The position numbers and the translations under genes are program-made. Positions 20,719-31,720 of a stretch of DNA of 64,000 nucleotides are shown piece by piece. The notes under the pieces were generated by a model. That model did not search any database and was not told where the DNA came from. It saw nothing but the letters and a program-made list of their open reading frames with translations. Origin of the DNA: Adiantum capillus-veneris (taxonomy: Eukaryota > Streptophyta > Polypodiopsida > Polypodiales > Pteridaceae); NCBI GenBank assembly GCA_014529385.2, contig CM043966.1, positions 140,914,211-140,978,210 of the forward strand, in the 5' to 3' direction. Each line of letters starts with the position of its first letter. Position 1 is the first letter of the stretch.

Positions 20719-21960
20719 CCGTCTCCTTAGCTTGTCTTTGTTCTTCCGCCTCCTTGGCTTTCTTAGCCGCTTCTTCTGTCTCCTTCAGCTTGAGGCCTTT
20801 TGCTTCTTGGTACATTCTTTCCAATTTCTCGGTTGGATCTTCAGTCTCTTTTTGTGTGTGCTGCTTCGTTCTAGGGCCTTTAAGTCCAGCAGGCACCCAT
20901 TTTTCTGGGTCCTTCCCTTGTGCTTGTCTACTATGCTGGTAGGCCTGCTTCTCTCTTTCAAAGCGTGCTTGATTTTGGGCTAGCTCTTCTTAGTGTGCGG
21001 CCACAACTTTTCTTTTCATTTCTTCTCTACGAGCTCTCGCTGATTGCCTTTTTGGGGAGCTATCAGCTGACTCTTCATCGGATTTATATTATCTTTTTCC
21101 TGACCTTGTAGCTCTTGGATAGGGTTTTTCTTACAATATCTAGGTGTTCTGATCAGGAGCAGGCGGTAGGTTGTCAGCCATGCCAATGGCATGGTATGCT
21201 ATCCTCGTCAAGACCTCTGGCGCACCCAAGTAAGTGATTTTGCCTTCCTTCCTGGTGCCCTTCAAAGTGGTCAGGACATATTGCACGTGGTCCACTGGTT
21301 GCCTTGCCGTCAACTTGAGAATTTGAGTGAATGTGGTGGCCATGGCGTGATTTGGCGTAGTGTAACTTGGTGACCTTTTTGCCAAGAAATGGAAGTGCTG
21401 GTGGTACAAGCGGGCTGGCTCTTCCACTAGTTTGTGAATGAGGTCGGCAAATGTAGCCATGGTTGTCTCTTTGGTAAATGTTCTTGCGGTTTTCCTATCC
21501 CTTGCTTGCATGGTCATTCCTTCTATGGGCAGTCTGAGTACCTCTGCCACTATCTCTTTAGTGATCACTACTTTGACATTGTTTCCTTGGGTGTCAGATA
21601 TCTGTGCGGTCCCATCTTCTTTAATTGTGGACAGACGCTCATAAGCCTTCTGAAAACCCACTACGCAAGGTCCTTGTTCATAGAAATCCCTGAGTCCTAG
21701 CCTGTGGTTAGCTTGTTTGGTTTATGGCTTGGCAGCTACATCATAGAATTCCTTGGGCAGGAGTTGCAACTTCACTTGATGCCCCTCTTCACTCTTGAAC
21801 CTGCCACTGAAGATTGTAGTGTGATGTAACTATTCTCTGGAGAGGTATGATGCCTTGGCTGCTTTGACTGACTCGGGATCTAGTTGATAAGTGGGCAGTT
21901 CCTGTAGTTTCTCTTTTTGGTTGAGCTTCTTATTGGCCCTCTCCGTTGCTTGCATGGCTC
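20719..21960 (-). pseudogene. Second coding region of the RT-less element, N-terminal part
   Basis: This is the start of the extra frame, directly downstream of protease. From right to left it opens with a polar stretch (TERANKKLNQKEKLQELP), then LLPKEFYDVAAKP. A globular domain follows at 21661-21140, with VVITKEIVAEVLRLPIEG, FADLIHKLVEEPARLY, NHAMATTFTQILKLTARQ and ITYLGAPEVLTRIAYHAIG. Next comes a charged helix rich in Lys/Glu/Ala (20896-20719), with KETEEAAKKAKEAEEQRQ. The globular part resembles the general style of plant transposon-associated domains around a segment like ITEELVAEVL, but I cannot name the family. Several stops break it. Together the three parts make about 3.5 kb, or roughly 1170 codons. 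Confidence 0.65.
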
Positions 21961-21965
21961 CTGTT

Positions 21966-23205
21966 CAGTGAATAGCTAGAGTGCAAAAGTGTGTTGATAT
22001 TCACTTCCACAGAAATTGACTAGCACTTTTTCAAGCAGCCCTAGTGGTCTCTCAATGTGTCCGTCAGTCAATCGCAATTTCATTCGAGTTTATTTAATGG
22101 TTGGCTGTCCACAAGATTCCCATACTACTTTAGTGGCTATGGCTATGCCTGCTCCACTATCGAGTATCGCCATGGTTTCAATGTCATTATATTTCACTGG
22201 GAGGGTGGTGTTTCCTTCTTCCCCTTCATAATATTCTACGATCTTGTTCATGAGAAATGATTGAATCTCTTTGTTTTCCATTTCATTTTTTAATTTTTTC
22301 AAATTCTTCAAGATTAACCCCATTATCCCTACCTTCTCTAGGGTTTTTTGTAAATCATTCCATAAGTATGTTCTGAGTTTTAACAGTTCTCCCAAGGTAA
22401 GAGTGCATTCGATGGGTGTAGACATGATTGAATGAATGTTGTCTACTTCTAGAGTATGTTCATATCTTTTTACTTGAGTGGTCTTACACACGATGGACTC
22501 ATCTTCATTATCTCCCAAGTAAGAAGGTAATGTTTTTAATGGTTTTGACATTCCTAAAGCTTCCGATCCGCAATCCCCGTACAAGGATTGTACATCCATG
22601 TTTATATCAGAAAGTAGGTTATTCAACCATACTTCCTCTATAGGAGCCGATGTTAGAGTTAGGCTCCCATCATTGATCTCTCTCACTTTTTCCCATAAGT
22701 GTCCTGGCCTGTCTTCATGTACGAATGGAATTCCGTCTAAGGCATCTTCGCTCTCAGGCACTATAAGTTCGGGTTCATTTCTTTCAATGTGGGGTTCTGC
22801 CACCACATTGGATTTTTTGTTTGTTTCTTTTACCACAAGCTCTTCAGGTTTTGCAATACTTTCACTCTTCGGTTTTTGTTTTTCCAGCATTTCTTGTGTA
22901 ATTCTTACCAAATTTTGATAAGCTTCGAGCTTAGTTGCTTCCATGTCTGGAGATGGATAGTTTTTCCATTTGTTTTTCATGTTTTGGGCTGCTTTAAGTC
23001 CTGCTTGGTAGGCTTCCGAGGCGGAATTAATAGGCTCAAAAATTTTATCAACCAGAATGGATCCTCTAGATTTCACGGTTGTTTCTTTATATCCACTGCC
23101 AGTTTCTTTCAACTTGTCCTGGACTAGCTTCTTTGCTTTCTCCTCGATTTCAACCCGTTGTTTTTGTTTTCTCATCTCATATCTTTTTCTTCTGCTCCTA
23201 ATCAT
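21966..23205 (-). pseudogene. Gag C-terminal linker and aspartic protease of the RT-less element
   Basis: Retroviral-type aspartic protease matures Gag inside the particle. The frame at 23205-22090 starts with a very basic region (MIRSRRKRYEMRKQKQRVEI), then a long helical linker. The protease follows, with NDIETMAILDSGAGIAIATK near residue 345, where DSGA is the catalytic motif. After one in-frame TAA (22090-22092) it continues with LRLTDGHIERPLGLLEKVLV, the conserved second half of gypsy proteases, and ends at a TAG near 21980. Upstream, gag joins through a single-base frameshift. Reverse transcriptase, expected next, is absent. The protease active site is intact. Confidence 0.85.
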
Positions 23206-23233
23206 CAGAGGAGTTGTGTTTCTTTTTCTTTTC

Positions 23234-24640
23234 CTAGGCTCTAGTGACTACCTTGATTGGAACAATCGGTTCACTCTCTGATGAGCTACTAGGTATCACT
23301 TGGACCACGTTTACTATCGTTTTACCCTTGTTCAAAGGATTTTTAGGACAATCTTCCAAAAAGTGTCCTCCCTTTTTGCAACATTGTATGCAATAAGCTT
23401 CGATCGGTTTGAGGTTTTTGTCAGGCTCTGGACATTCATTTTTCCAATGATCATCAGCACCACAGTTATGGCAGTTTCTTATTCTTGGCTTCATCATGGG
23501 TCTTACCATAGGAGATCTGACACCTTTATTAGCTACATAATACATTGGTGTGAGCTCTGGTGGATCATAAGTCATTGTTTCTTCCATTGGTGGTGGATGT
23601 GGATTATACCAATCTCCTTCTACCATTATTGTAGATGGACTAGGCTCTACATAGGGTGTGCCAGGCACTAATGCTTGTTTATATGTGACTCCTGTAGAGT
23701 GCATGTACTTCACAGGCACTGCATTATGTCCTGGATACGGAGGTTGTTGTCCCAACATAGGTTGAGGTATTTCCATACCCATTGATGGTCTTTGAGCTTG
23801 GGCCATATTAGGTTGATATCTGTACATGGGTTGTCCTTGTGGCCTCATGGGCACGTACTGAACATTCCCATCATACTTTGGTCTGAAGTAGCACTCGTGG
23901 GTCTCATGGTTGGTACATTTATCCTCAATTGCACACCATTTTTGTGGCCTAATTGGTTGTCCCTGTGGAGGTATCCCTTGTCCTGGTCCCCTCATAGGTG
24001 CTTTTTGCATGTTGTTCATCATGTCGTTCATCCTTTTTAGCATATCTTCTATGGATGAGAGTGGTGCTCCAGCAGCCGTTCCCACTTGTGCTGGTTTAGT
24101 GGATGTTGTTTTGTCACTTTGGTTATCATTAGGGACATCTTCTTCGTTGAAAACCTTGCAATTGTCTCCTAGGTCAATAGCATCTGACACACACGCTTCT
24201 AGGGTTGTATGCTTTTTACTATAGACTATAGCATGAAGCTCTTTGTTTAGCAATCCCTCCAGAAACAAAGATACAAGTCGTTCTTTTGCTGGTATCTCCA
24301 TCTCTAGGCATCTGGCATGTATTATTTCATTTGAGTTGTACAATCTCTAACAGACTCCTCATGTTTCTGTTTAAAGTTGTAGATTTGAGCTACCGTATTA
24401 TGTTTGATTCTCGTTTTGGAACAAGCAGCTACAAATCCTTGAGCTAATGTGTTTAAGTCCATGATTGACCTTGGTGAAATGTTTTGGAACCATGTCAATG
24501 ATTTTTCTTCTAATGTCATTACAAACCCCTCGAATTCAGTATCGAATATACGCTTTGGTCTTAGCACTTGCTTAAAGCTTGCTAAGTGGTTGTATGGATC
24601 CCCTCATCCACTATATTTTCTAACCCATTTCTGAAAATCA
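23234..24640 (-). pseudogene. Gag capsid and zinc knuckles of the RT-less element
   Basis: This is a gypsy-type gag. From about 24640 leftward it reads DPYNHLASFKQVLRPKRIFD, FVMTLEEKSLTWFQNI and LAQGFVAACSK, the standard capsid block. A one-base frameshift near 24340 leads to ERLVSLFLEGLLNKELHAI and KKHTTLEACVSDAIDLG. A Pro/Gln/Met-rich linker follows, then CHNCGADDHWKNEC and a second cysteine cluster, CIQCCKKGGHFLEDC. The frame ends at 23234 after a Ser-rich tail. Knuckle residues are intact; the second knuckle has an extra residue between its Cys pair and the His. It acts with the adjoining protease to form particles. Confidence 0.88.
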
Positions 24641-24704
24641 GCTGGTCTGACGCGTCTGTTTGGTTCAACTCCTGGTCTTCTGGTCCTGTTTTGAGTCCTT
24701 CAAA

Positions 24705-25620
24705 CTAGTCTTTTGGGAATAGCGACTCATGTATCCTTGGACTGGCCTTAGTGTCACCCGATTTTCTACATGATGAGGTGGTTTCTGGTTTCTTCACATT
24801 ACTCTCAGATGATCTCTCACGGTGTTCATCTCTTGGAATTGTTTCTGGTCCTTGCCCCAATATCCAATCTCGTATATAATACCCTTGGTATTTGGTTTGT
24901 TCTACCTCCTCAAGAGTCATCATAACAAAGTTGTTGTTATAACAATCCCTAAACAGGTAGGTTGGTAGGTCCGATGATCCCTTATCTTTGATCTTGAAGA
25001 TATAGATGATCTTCATGGCCGTTAATTGTCCTGGTTTGGCATGAGAAGTCCACAGAAGATCTTTTATGTTTCTATCTTCCCAACGATAGACTCTGATCCT
25101 AGGATTATCCATACTAAGCCGCTTCAAAGGCTTCAAGTCTACGTGATCGTATCCCTCAAATTCTAAAGTTGGTGGTCCTTCCTTTGCTGACATGTCTGGG
25201 ATTATGGTGTTTACTTCTAACCCCCATTTCTCTATCACATCAGGGTTTTCGACTTGTAAATATTGAGTTCTGTTTCGATCCATGTATATTTTTGCTTGTT
25301 TGTTTGCTCTAACCTCTTCTTCGAACTTAATACCATGGTCGAATAGCATACTCCTCATTAGAGTCCACGTAAACCTGGCCTCCATGATGATTAGTCTTGT
25401 AAAAAGATAGTATATGCTTATAACACACTGTCATTCCGGTTTTTGAGTGAGTCGAGTAAGAAGACATTTCGGATGTTGAATCTGAAAAAGTGTTCGAGAC
25501 TTCTTCAAGAATTGTGTACAAGGAATTGCCTTGATTCACGCTTTCTTCGGTTGATATTCTACTAGATGTTTCTCCGAGTATGCCGTGATTTCTTAGTACA
25601 CGACCAGATCTAAGGTTCAT
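24705..25620 (-). pseudogene. Gag N-terminal extension of the RT-less element
   Basis: The likely gag start is MNLRSGRVLRN at 25620, a start seen in plant gypsy elements. A frameshift near 25330-25385 leads into a frame running to 24705. That frame is rich in charged and aromatic residues (YLQVENPDVIEKWGLEV, LKPLKRLSMDNPRIRVY, QTKYQGYYIRDWILGQGP) and ends ESLFPKD. The domain is unfamiliar to me. It sits where Tat-like and similar gags have long N-terminal regions before the capsid. It is broken by at least one frameshift and a stop before the capsid block. Confidence 0.65.
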
Positions 25621-27565
25621 AAAGACTTATGAAGCCCTGGATAGAGTACTCACCTTGGATTGACTTGTCGTCAATTTCCACTTGATTCAATTGCAACTTT
25701 TTGGCAAGCCACTGATTCCTCGTCTGCAACCTGATTCCTGTACAAATTTGATCAAGTTAGCTATTCTTCTATAAATACATTAGAGTTTTTGCTAACTCTC
25801 CTGATTGGTCTCTGTGTATCACTTCAAATCGAGCTATGAGAGTCAAAATTTGCCTCAAATTCGACTTTAGCAAAAATTCAAAGATTTGATCTGCAACCTG
25901 TAAACTGAGTGTCCATGTATCAATTTTGATCCGATTGAACCCAACATTTTCCTGTGGCTTTATATTATGTTGTTCTAACATTGTATAAGCTCAAAAGTCA
26001 AAATTGATGTCTCTGGATAACAGAAGTAAATAATCGCGATTATTTACTTTTGGCAGTTTTTTGCACTTTTTGGATTAGTTGGACAAGTATACAACTTGTT
26101 AAAGTCCTTGGACAAGTTTCAACAGGTTTGGATAAAATATGATCAAGTTTATCAACTGTTTGGTGTTCGCAGACTCTGGTTTTGAGAATCTAGCTTAAGT
26201 CTCACTTTTAGGATCTAAATTTCACCAAAATGGATTTGTGAGGTCTACTTGATATGCTTGACCTTGTGGTATACTCAAATATGCAAAATCATCAAGTTTT
26301 AAAGCAGATGTAAATTTTTGCAAGTTTTTGCCCCAACTTTGACACAGATCTGTTAAGTACCTTAAGTTAAGGTCACTAGCCAAGTTTCATCAAGTTTGGA
26401 CATTTTTTTGTCAAATGGTCATCAATTATCTGTCCGCAGACTAACTTTGCAATTTTAGTCACAATTTTCAATCCAGTGATCCAAATCTTACCAAAATTGG
26501 TTCGTGGGCTTATTACAACATGGTAAAACTAGTGGTATGCTGACTTGTTCAAAAAAGTAAAAAATAGAACAGATGTAAATAATCACGATTATTTACTACT
26601 GATAAATTTTTGCATCTTTTTGGTCAACTGAGCATGTACACATGTTTATCACATCAATATAAGCGTATGAATCAAATTTCAACAAGTTTGGATAAATTTT
26701 TTCCCAATTTATATTGAAGATTCAAAAAGTTAGTACAAACTTTAGTTTTTACCCAGCTTTTTTGCCAGTTTAGTGATCCAAATCTCTTGGGCCTTTACAA
26801 AAGTTGTTTGTACACATGCAATGAGTCAATGGTATGAACCTTGGCCAATTTAGAGCAAAAGGTTAATACTCGCGATTATTAACTTTAGGTTTGCAATGAG
26901 CACTTTTTTGCAATTTTTTTAAAGACAGTCTTTATATGAGCTATTTTAAGCCTAAAAATCAAGTCAAAACTTAATTTGGCCTAAAATGTCAAGAAAAAGT
27001 AAATAATCTGAGTTTTGGCCAACTTTTGAAATTTCTACCTCGAAGTGTGTTTGAGCTTACCAACATGTTCAGACAACTTTTAGGCTTACTCTCCAGTCAG
27101 ATTGAGTGGTTTCGAGTCTTTTCGAGCTATTTCTAGCCGTAGACCTAAAATTTTGCAACTTCCAATAACAACTCACACTTGATTCTTTCAGAGAGAGCAA
27201 TGTTTTAAAATCCACCTCAGATCCTACTTACCCTACCCCTAGATTCTCATGCAATGGGGTTGTGGAAACTGTTCACAAACACTCGTTTTATTGTATTTTA
27301 TGTTTTTCTGAGCACTGATCTTAAGACTTGTCTTGTCTACCAATCATTCTCAAAATCCTAATCTAATTCTACAATCCTACAATCCTAAAGGCACTCAGCA
27401 AGTACGATTACTTCCAAGCTACCTCTACACAGCAAAAGACGACAATCTTAAACTATGCAGTTTCTAAAAGAAAGTTTTGAACGCTAGGCGAACCTAGAGG
27501 ACCTAGAGGAATCTAGAGGACAACTACACAAGACGCTCGTGTTTTTCCTTAGTTTAGGTCTCTTC
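25621..27565 (-). repeat. Leader of the RT-less element, diverged tandem repeats with palindromes
   Basis: About 1.9 kb lies between gag and the primer site. From about 26020 it is built of roughly 280-bp diverged tandem units. Landmarks recur in the same order: a TTTTTGCA stretch, CAAGTTTCAACA and GGTTTGGATAA, then CGCAGAC, then ATCCAAATCT followed by ACCAAAA, and finally a GGTATGCT-like motif. Unit starts carry the palindromes at 26024-26049, 26575-26596 and 26862-26883. No coding frame is supported. Confidence 0.7.
26024..26049. repeat. Perfect 26-bp palindrome centred on TAATCGCGATTA
   Basis: The half-site AAGTAAATAATCG is followed by its exact reverse complement. Near-copies with one mismatched pair occur at 26575-26596 and 26862-26883, each at a unit start. 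A half-match, ATCGCGATTATTAAC, occurs in the right LTR near 27924. It may be a dimerisation or packaging hairpin in the RNA. Confidence 0.85.
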
Positions 27566-27585
27566 GATCCCCGATAGTGGTGCCA
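27566..27585 (-). other. Primer binding site of the RT-less element
   Basis: On the minus strand TGGCACCACTATCGGGGATC lies two bases inside the 5' LTR. It resembles the TGGCGCC...CGGGGA sites of plant gypsy elements primed by tRNA-Asp-like ends. The match is partial, so I do not assign the tRNA. Confidence 0.7.
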
Positions 27586-27587
27586 AA

Positions 27588-28508
27588 TATGGGACGCATG
27601 TCTAACCTTACCATCCTATCTTAGTGCAGTATTAGCAAGAACGACGATTAATTTGTCAAACCATGGGACAAAGCTGACTCGACTAGTGCATAGAGGCTAC
27701 AAGAGGTTGTCAATCTCTCGAAAAACAACTAACAACTCGCATCTCACTCAAGCTACACTCAACTGACTAAAATCACCAAAAGCCAATCGCTCATCAGCAA
27801 ACAAATCACATCCGTTACAACATCAGATGACATCCAAATGTAACGAAACATCTAGGACAAGTTTATAAGACCTAAGCACACATACTTATGGTCTCAAATC
27901 TCACTTTAGGTCAAGTTCCAAAATCGCGATTATTAACAGCAATGGATTTTTTACCTAGTCATTTTTGATCCAAAATGCATCTAAATGCTTAGCAATGATG
28001 CCCCAATACCCCTCCTATGCTTGATTTTTTATTTAAAAGTATAAATTCCTAGTTATGATGAAATTAGGCCGCAGTCGGTGACGCCAAAAGCTACGAAATA
28101 TTGTGAATTGTTTACGTCAATGCGTAGAGCTCTTACCTACGGTTGCAATGCAACAAACACAATTGCAATGTGACAATGGGAGAGGGAGTAGGAAGCGTGA
28201 GAAGGAGAGAAGTGAGCGCTGTTAGCTCACTCTGTGTATTTCTTATCCAAAAAACTTGTATAAAACTTACAAAAATTGACTTTTATACCTTAGCCAAGGT
28301 TTTTGGGTGGTCAAAACTAATAATCTGGAGTTCTACCAAAGCTGGGTAATGACTGGCTGATACAATCTGGAAGCTTGTAGCCCCGGCTCATTAATTACAG
28401 AGTTTATCCGAAAAAATAGGAGTTACAATATTTCCCATTTATCAAAATAATAAATGTTGTACAAAGAAAACTCCAAAAAATGGTTTCCATGTTAGCTTGC
28501 TGCTAACA
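27588..28508 (-). repeat. LTR (5' LTR of the large RT-less element)
   Basis: 921-bp partner of 6816-7736, next to the primer site. The minus strand starts TGTTAGCAGC and ends GTCCCATA. Bases beyond 28508 belong to the interrupted LINE. Confidence 0.9.
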
Positions 28509-29300
28509 ATACGGTTTTTTTGTCAACCTTCTTATTCTTGATGTAGCTTTCCTTGGATTGAACCCTAAGGAGATTTGTGGTTTCCATTTCCCTTTTGTGC
28601 AAGGTCTACTTGATCTTCAACCACTTAATGTGCTCTTGGTCCAAGGCTTTTCGTTGCATTTTCTTTTGGCCTAGCTTTTCAAATCTAGATTTGCAGACTT
28701 ATATTGTGTGGTTGATGGTGAACCTCACACCATCCTTCCAAGGGTTAGTTTACCAGGGATCCACCAGAGCCCATGTTTCTTCCAGGGAATACCACTTCTT
28801 ACGCTCCCCCCAGTAGGAATGCTTGAAGGAACCTACCTATCTTGTCTAAGATAAGCCATATCAAAGTCCCCCATTAAACAAAACTCTCCTTCTATTTGTA
28901 ATTGTGAGAGGTCATTCCATAACACCTTCCTACCTTTGGAGTTGTTAGGAGCATAAATGTTGAAAATAGTGAGGAAGTTGTTATCTACCTTAATAGACAC
29001 TCAAAGAGCCCTCCCAGACGGGTGCTGAAAAACAACTTTAGGTTCCAGATCCCTGTGGACTCCTATCATCACTCCACTAGATCCATCAAGAGAAGCGATG
29101 CCGTTAAAAAAAATAGTTTCCCAAGTTTTTACTTTCTCATCACTGAGGCATCAAGGTAGTGTTTGCGTATGCACCAGCAAACTAATATGATTTCTCCTCT
29201 TCATGCACTACTAGAGCTTTGCTTGCCTTTCATTTGTTCTTATGCCCTCCACATTCCAAGAAAACAAATGAAGTGTGGGTTTCATTGGGGGAGAGGGATG
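28509..29300 (-). pseudogene. L1-like LINE ORF2, endonuclease part
   Basis: This is the 5' half of the LINE ORF2 interrupted at 6815/28509. The apurinic-type endonuclease nicks target DNA. It starts near 29276 with LHLFSWNVEGIR. It continues with IASLDGSSGVMIGVHR, NNFLTIFNIYAPNNSKGR (near 28950) and FCLMGDF (near 28870), the conserved Asn- and Asp-containing motifs of this nuclease. A linker toward reverse transcriptase follows (KKWYSLEETWALVDPW). In-frame stops occur. The sequence ends at the LTR boundary, and the reverse transcriptase half is 21.7 kb away. Confidence 0.87.
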
Positions 29301-31240
29301 AAATCTTCAACTTCCGACCCCTGTCCAGTCTCCACACTTCTGGTCCCAGGAGAATCCGAGGGATCCAAGTCAGGGAGTTTCTTTTCTTGTAGCACTAGGG
29401 ATTGTGAAGCAAGATGACGCACATCCCTCCTTTTAGTAGGGTGGGAGGTGGAGCGGAGTTTTTTCCTTTCAAATATCTTCTAGTCTCAAGATTGCCACTT
29501 CCTTTACCCTTTGGGCCCTCTTCAAACCTGGATTTTTACAACCGATGTAGTTGTCATTGTCATAAACTTAGGTGTAGAAGTAGGAAAAGAAAACGGGTTC
29601 TCATTGCCTATGCATTAATGGACTTAAGGTGTGAGTTTTTTCTTTTCCAGAGTCTTTTGTTGCAGCTTGGTGTCCACCTTGTCACAAATCATAGCCTCTT
29701 TTTCCTCCCCTACACTTATCCCTTTGTTACTCTTTAAATGTTTCTCCTTCCCATCCACTGTGGTTTCCTTAACGGGAATCTAGTTGTTACCCCTTCACTG
29801 GAGACTTGTGTTGTAGGATCGTATTTATTTATCCTTCATAGTAGGGAGATCCTTTGCAAAGTGTCCAAATTTGTTACAGTCAAAACATGCCCCAAAGTAA
29901 GTCTTGAAAATGAGCGGAATGGTTATCAACCTAGCTCCCACATTGATAACCATGCTCTTAGGAGGTGGTTTAGAAACTTTACAAGCTATAAAAATCCGGT
30001 TAGAGGACATGCGGGGGACCTGCCTTGCTTGTTGGGAACAAACAAGGGGGTGCCCAATTGACTAGCAAGCATGTTGATATTATCCCAAAGCTAGCTAGGC
30101 AGTCCGGCAAACTCAACCCAGACAGGATGAATCCCTTGGAGGAACTCTACCGAGTCAAACACTGGCTCTCATGGTACCACACAAACAATAGTCTTGTTAA
30201 ATATAAGGGGACCTTTATCCAGGATCTTTTACATGTCAATTTTTTTTTGAATCTACCCAAGCACAAACCCTTTTCTAGGTAATAGGTATTTTTAATTGCT
30301 GCTCCATGCCCCAAAATTTGTGGTCCTTGAAGCCATTGAATCAGCTTGTACCTATTCGAGACTATCTCACTGAAACCAAACACAAGCATAAGTTTAGCTT
30401 GCATGGCAAGTTGTTTTTTAATCAGAGATGCCACAATTTCCATAGTAATAGCCTTTGCGACCTCCACCTATTGCGGTAGAGATTTAAAGCACTAAAGGCC
30501 CGATCCGCCAGCTTGTCTTTGAATACCCCACCGCGTTCAACACTTGAGAAAGTTATTTTGTTACTGTTTGGGTCAAACTCCATCTTCTTGTTAAATTCTT
30601 TGAGCTCTTGTTCAAGCCGAGCCTTTACATTCTTTTGGTTTATGGAGGTCTCCTTCACTTGATGATTCATTTGATGTAGCTTTAGCACAGTCCTTAGAGA
30701 CAGAACCCTTTAGGATGTTTGTGAATGAGATGCCTGGTCTAAGATATGCAAAACCAATTTCCACCTTGTTTCTTGTCATACAAATTGGACCTTGAGGCAA
30801 GCCTGACGCTCACCAGCTTGGAGGGTCTTTATCTTGAAGCCAAATCCTTGAGGAGTTTGGTGGATCATTTTTAATTTCTCCCTAGCAAAGGGGACCTTTT
30901 CAGTCACAGAGCTTTGTTTAAACCCATGGTTGGGCCCCTTAACAAAGCACCATCCGTCATTACCGCATCAGTTGATGGTTTCAAGGAGGACGCATCCCCT
31001 TCGTCCATCATACAATTTCCTCATTCAATGATAGTTTCCCAGTCATGAGCACTTGAAAGAACTTGATGATGTCCTCCTCCATGGGTAGAGCTTCAACCTC
31101 CATTACTATCATTGTGGACGGGGGAGTGGTAGCAACAAAATAGAATAGTGGGGCTTTGTATGAGTGGGCTAGAGTAAGACCTAAGTCTTGGCTAAAGTGG
31201 CCTTGGCCAAAAGGCTTTTCAAGAGCTAAACACATGAGCG
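29301..31240 (-). pseudogene. L1-like LINE ORF1 (RNA-binding protein) with CCHC remnant
   Basis: ORF1 of plant L1-like elements coats element RNA. From right to left, the weakly conserved N-terminus includes EEDIIKFFQVLMTG and then IGFAYLRPGISFTNIL. A DUF4283-like region follows (30460-30150), with RYKLIQWLQGPQILGHG, CLGRFKKKLTCKRSW, and GIHPVWVEFAGLPS just after. Then comes MLASQLGTPLFV and a zinc knuckle near 29850 reading CFDCNKFGHFAKDL, in which the fourth zinc ligand is Leu. Multiple stops and shifts make it non-functional. The C-terminal tail toward 29400 is unremarkable. Confidence 0.75.
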
Positions 31241-31720
31241 TGATGAAGATCTCCTAAGGACTCTTTTTCTTGGCTAGAAACTTGATATAATAGTCGCAAG
31301 TTGGTAGAAACAATAATACTCACACTTACTAAGGTAACAAAATCAGTGCGCCAGGCAAAGAAGATGCCATCGAACAAAAGCGCACTCCTCCAAGGGGCAA
31401 CAAGGGCTTGCCTCCATGTACTATTGCACCAAGATCTACAACAACTAGGGGGGACACGAGCAGTGAAAAAGCAGAGATCTCCCATTGATGGGAGCACTAG
31501 GTGGCACCACCCTTTGCCACACAAGGCGATCAAGGATGAAGTCAGTATTGTGGAAATCCTCAGCACAGTGCAGAGAGAATGTGGAGCATGCAGACACAAA
31601 GACTCTTGGCCGTTGACACAAAGGCCAAAAACCCTCGCCATTACCCTCATTCTAGACATACCTTTTCTTTCGAGGCACTTTTCTTCTTTTGACAAGAGTG
31701 GACTGTGGATATAATTTTAG
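31241..31720 (-). other. Probable 5' end of the LINE
   Basis: This lies upstream of LINE ORF1 in the same orientation. A 158-codon minus-strand frame (31219-31695) has no motif I recognise. No clear target-site duplication matches the 3' flank near 4040, so the exact end is uncertain. Confidence 0.4.

Larger units (their letters stand above)
6816..28508 (-). mobile_element. Large RT-less gypsy-type LTR retrotransposon with two inner insertions
   Basis: Two 921-bp direct repeats (6816-7736 and 27588-28508) bound this element. On the minus strand it has a primer site (27566-27585), a long leader, gag, protease, a second long coding region and a polypurine tract (7737-7749). I find no reverse transcriptase, RNase H or integrase, and the second coding region begins within a few bases of the protease end. 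Removing the nested copia (9771-14881) and gypsy (15165-20718) leaves about 11.0 kb. The two flanks are halves of one LINE. The expected 5-bp duplication is decayed: GTAGG on the left against ATACG on the right on the plus strand. It resembles large retrotransposon derivatives (LARD-like) but keeps gag-pro plus an extra frame. Confidence 0.9.

Noticed and set aside
22090-23205. Host coiled-coil gene
   Set aside because: The frame ends in a retroviral-type protease and adjoins gag, so it belongs to the retroelement.
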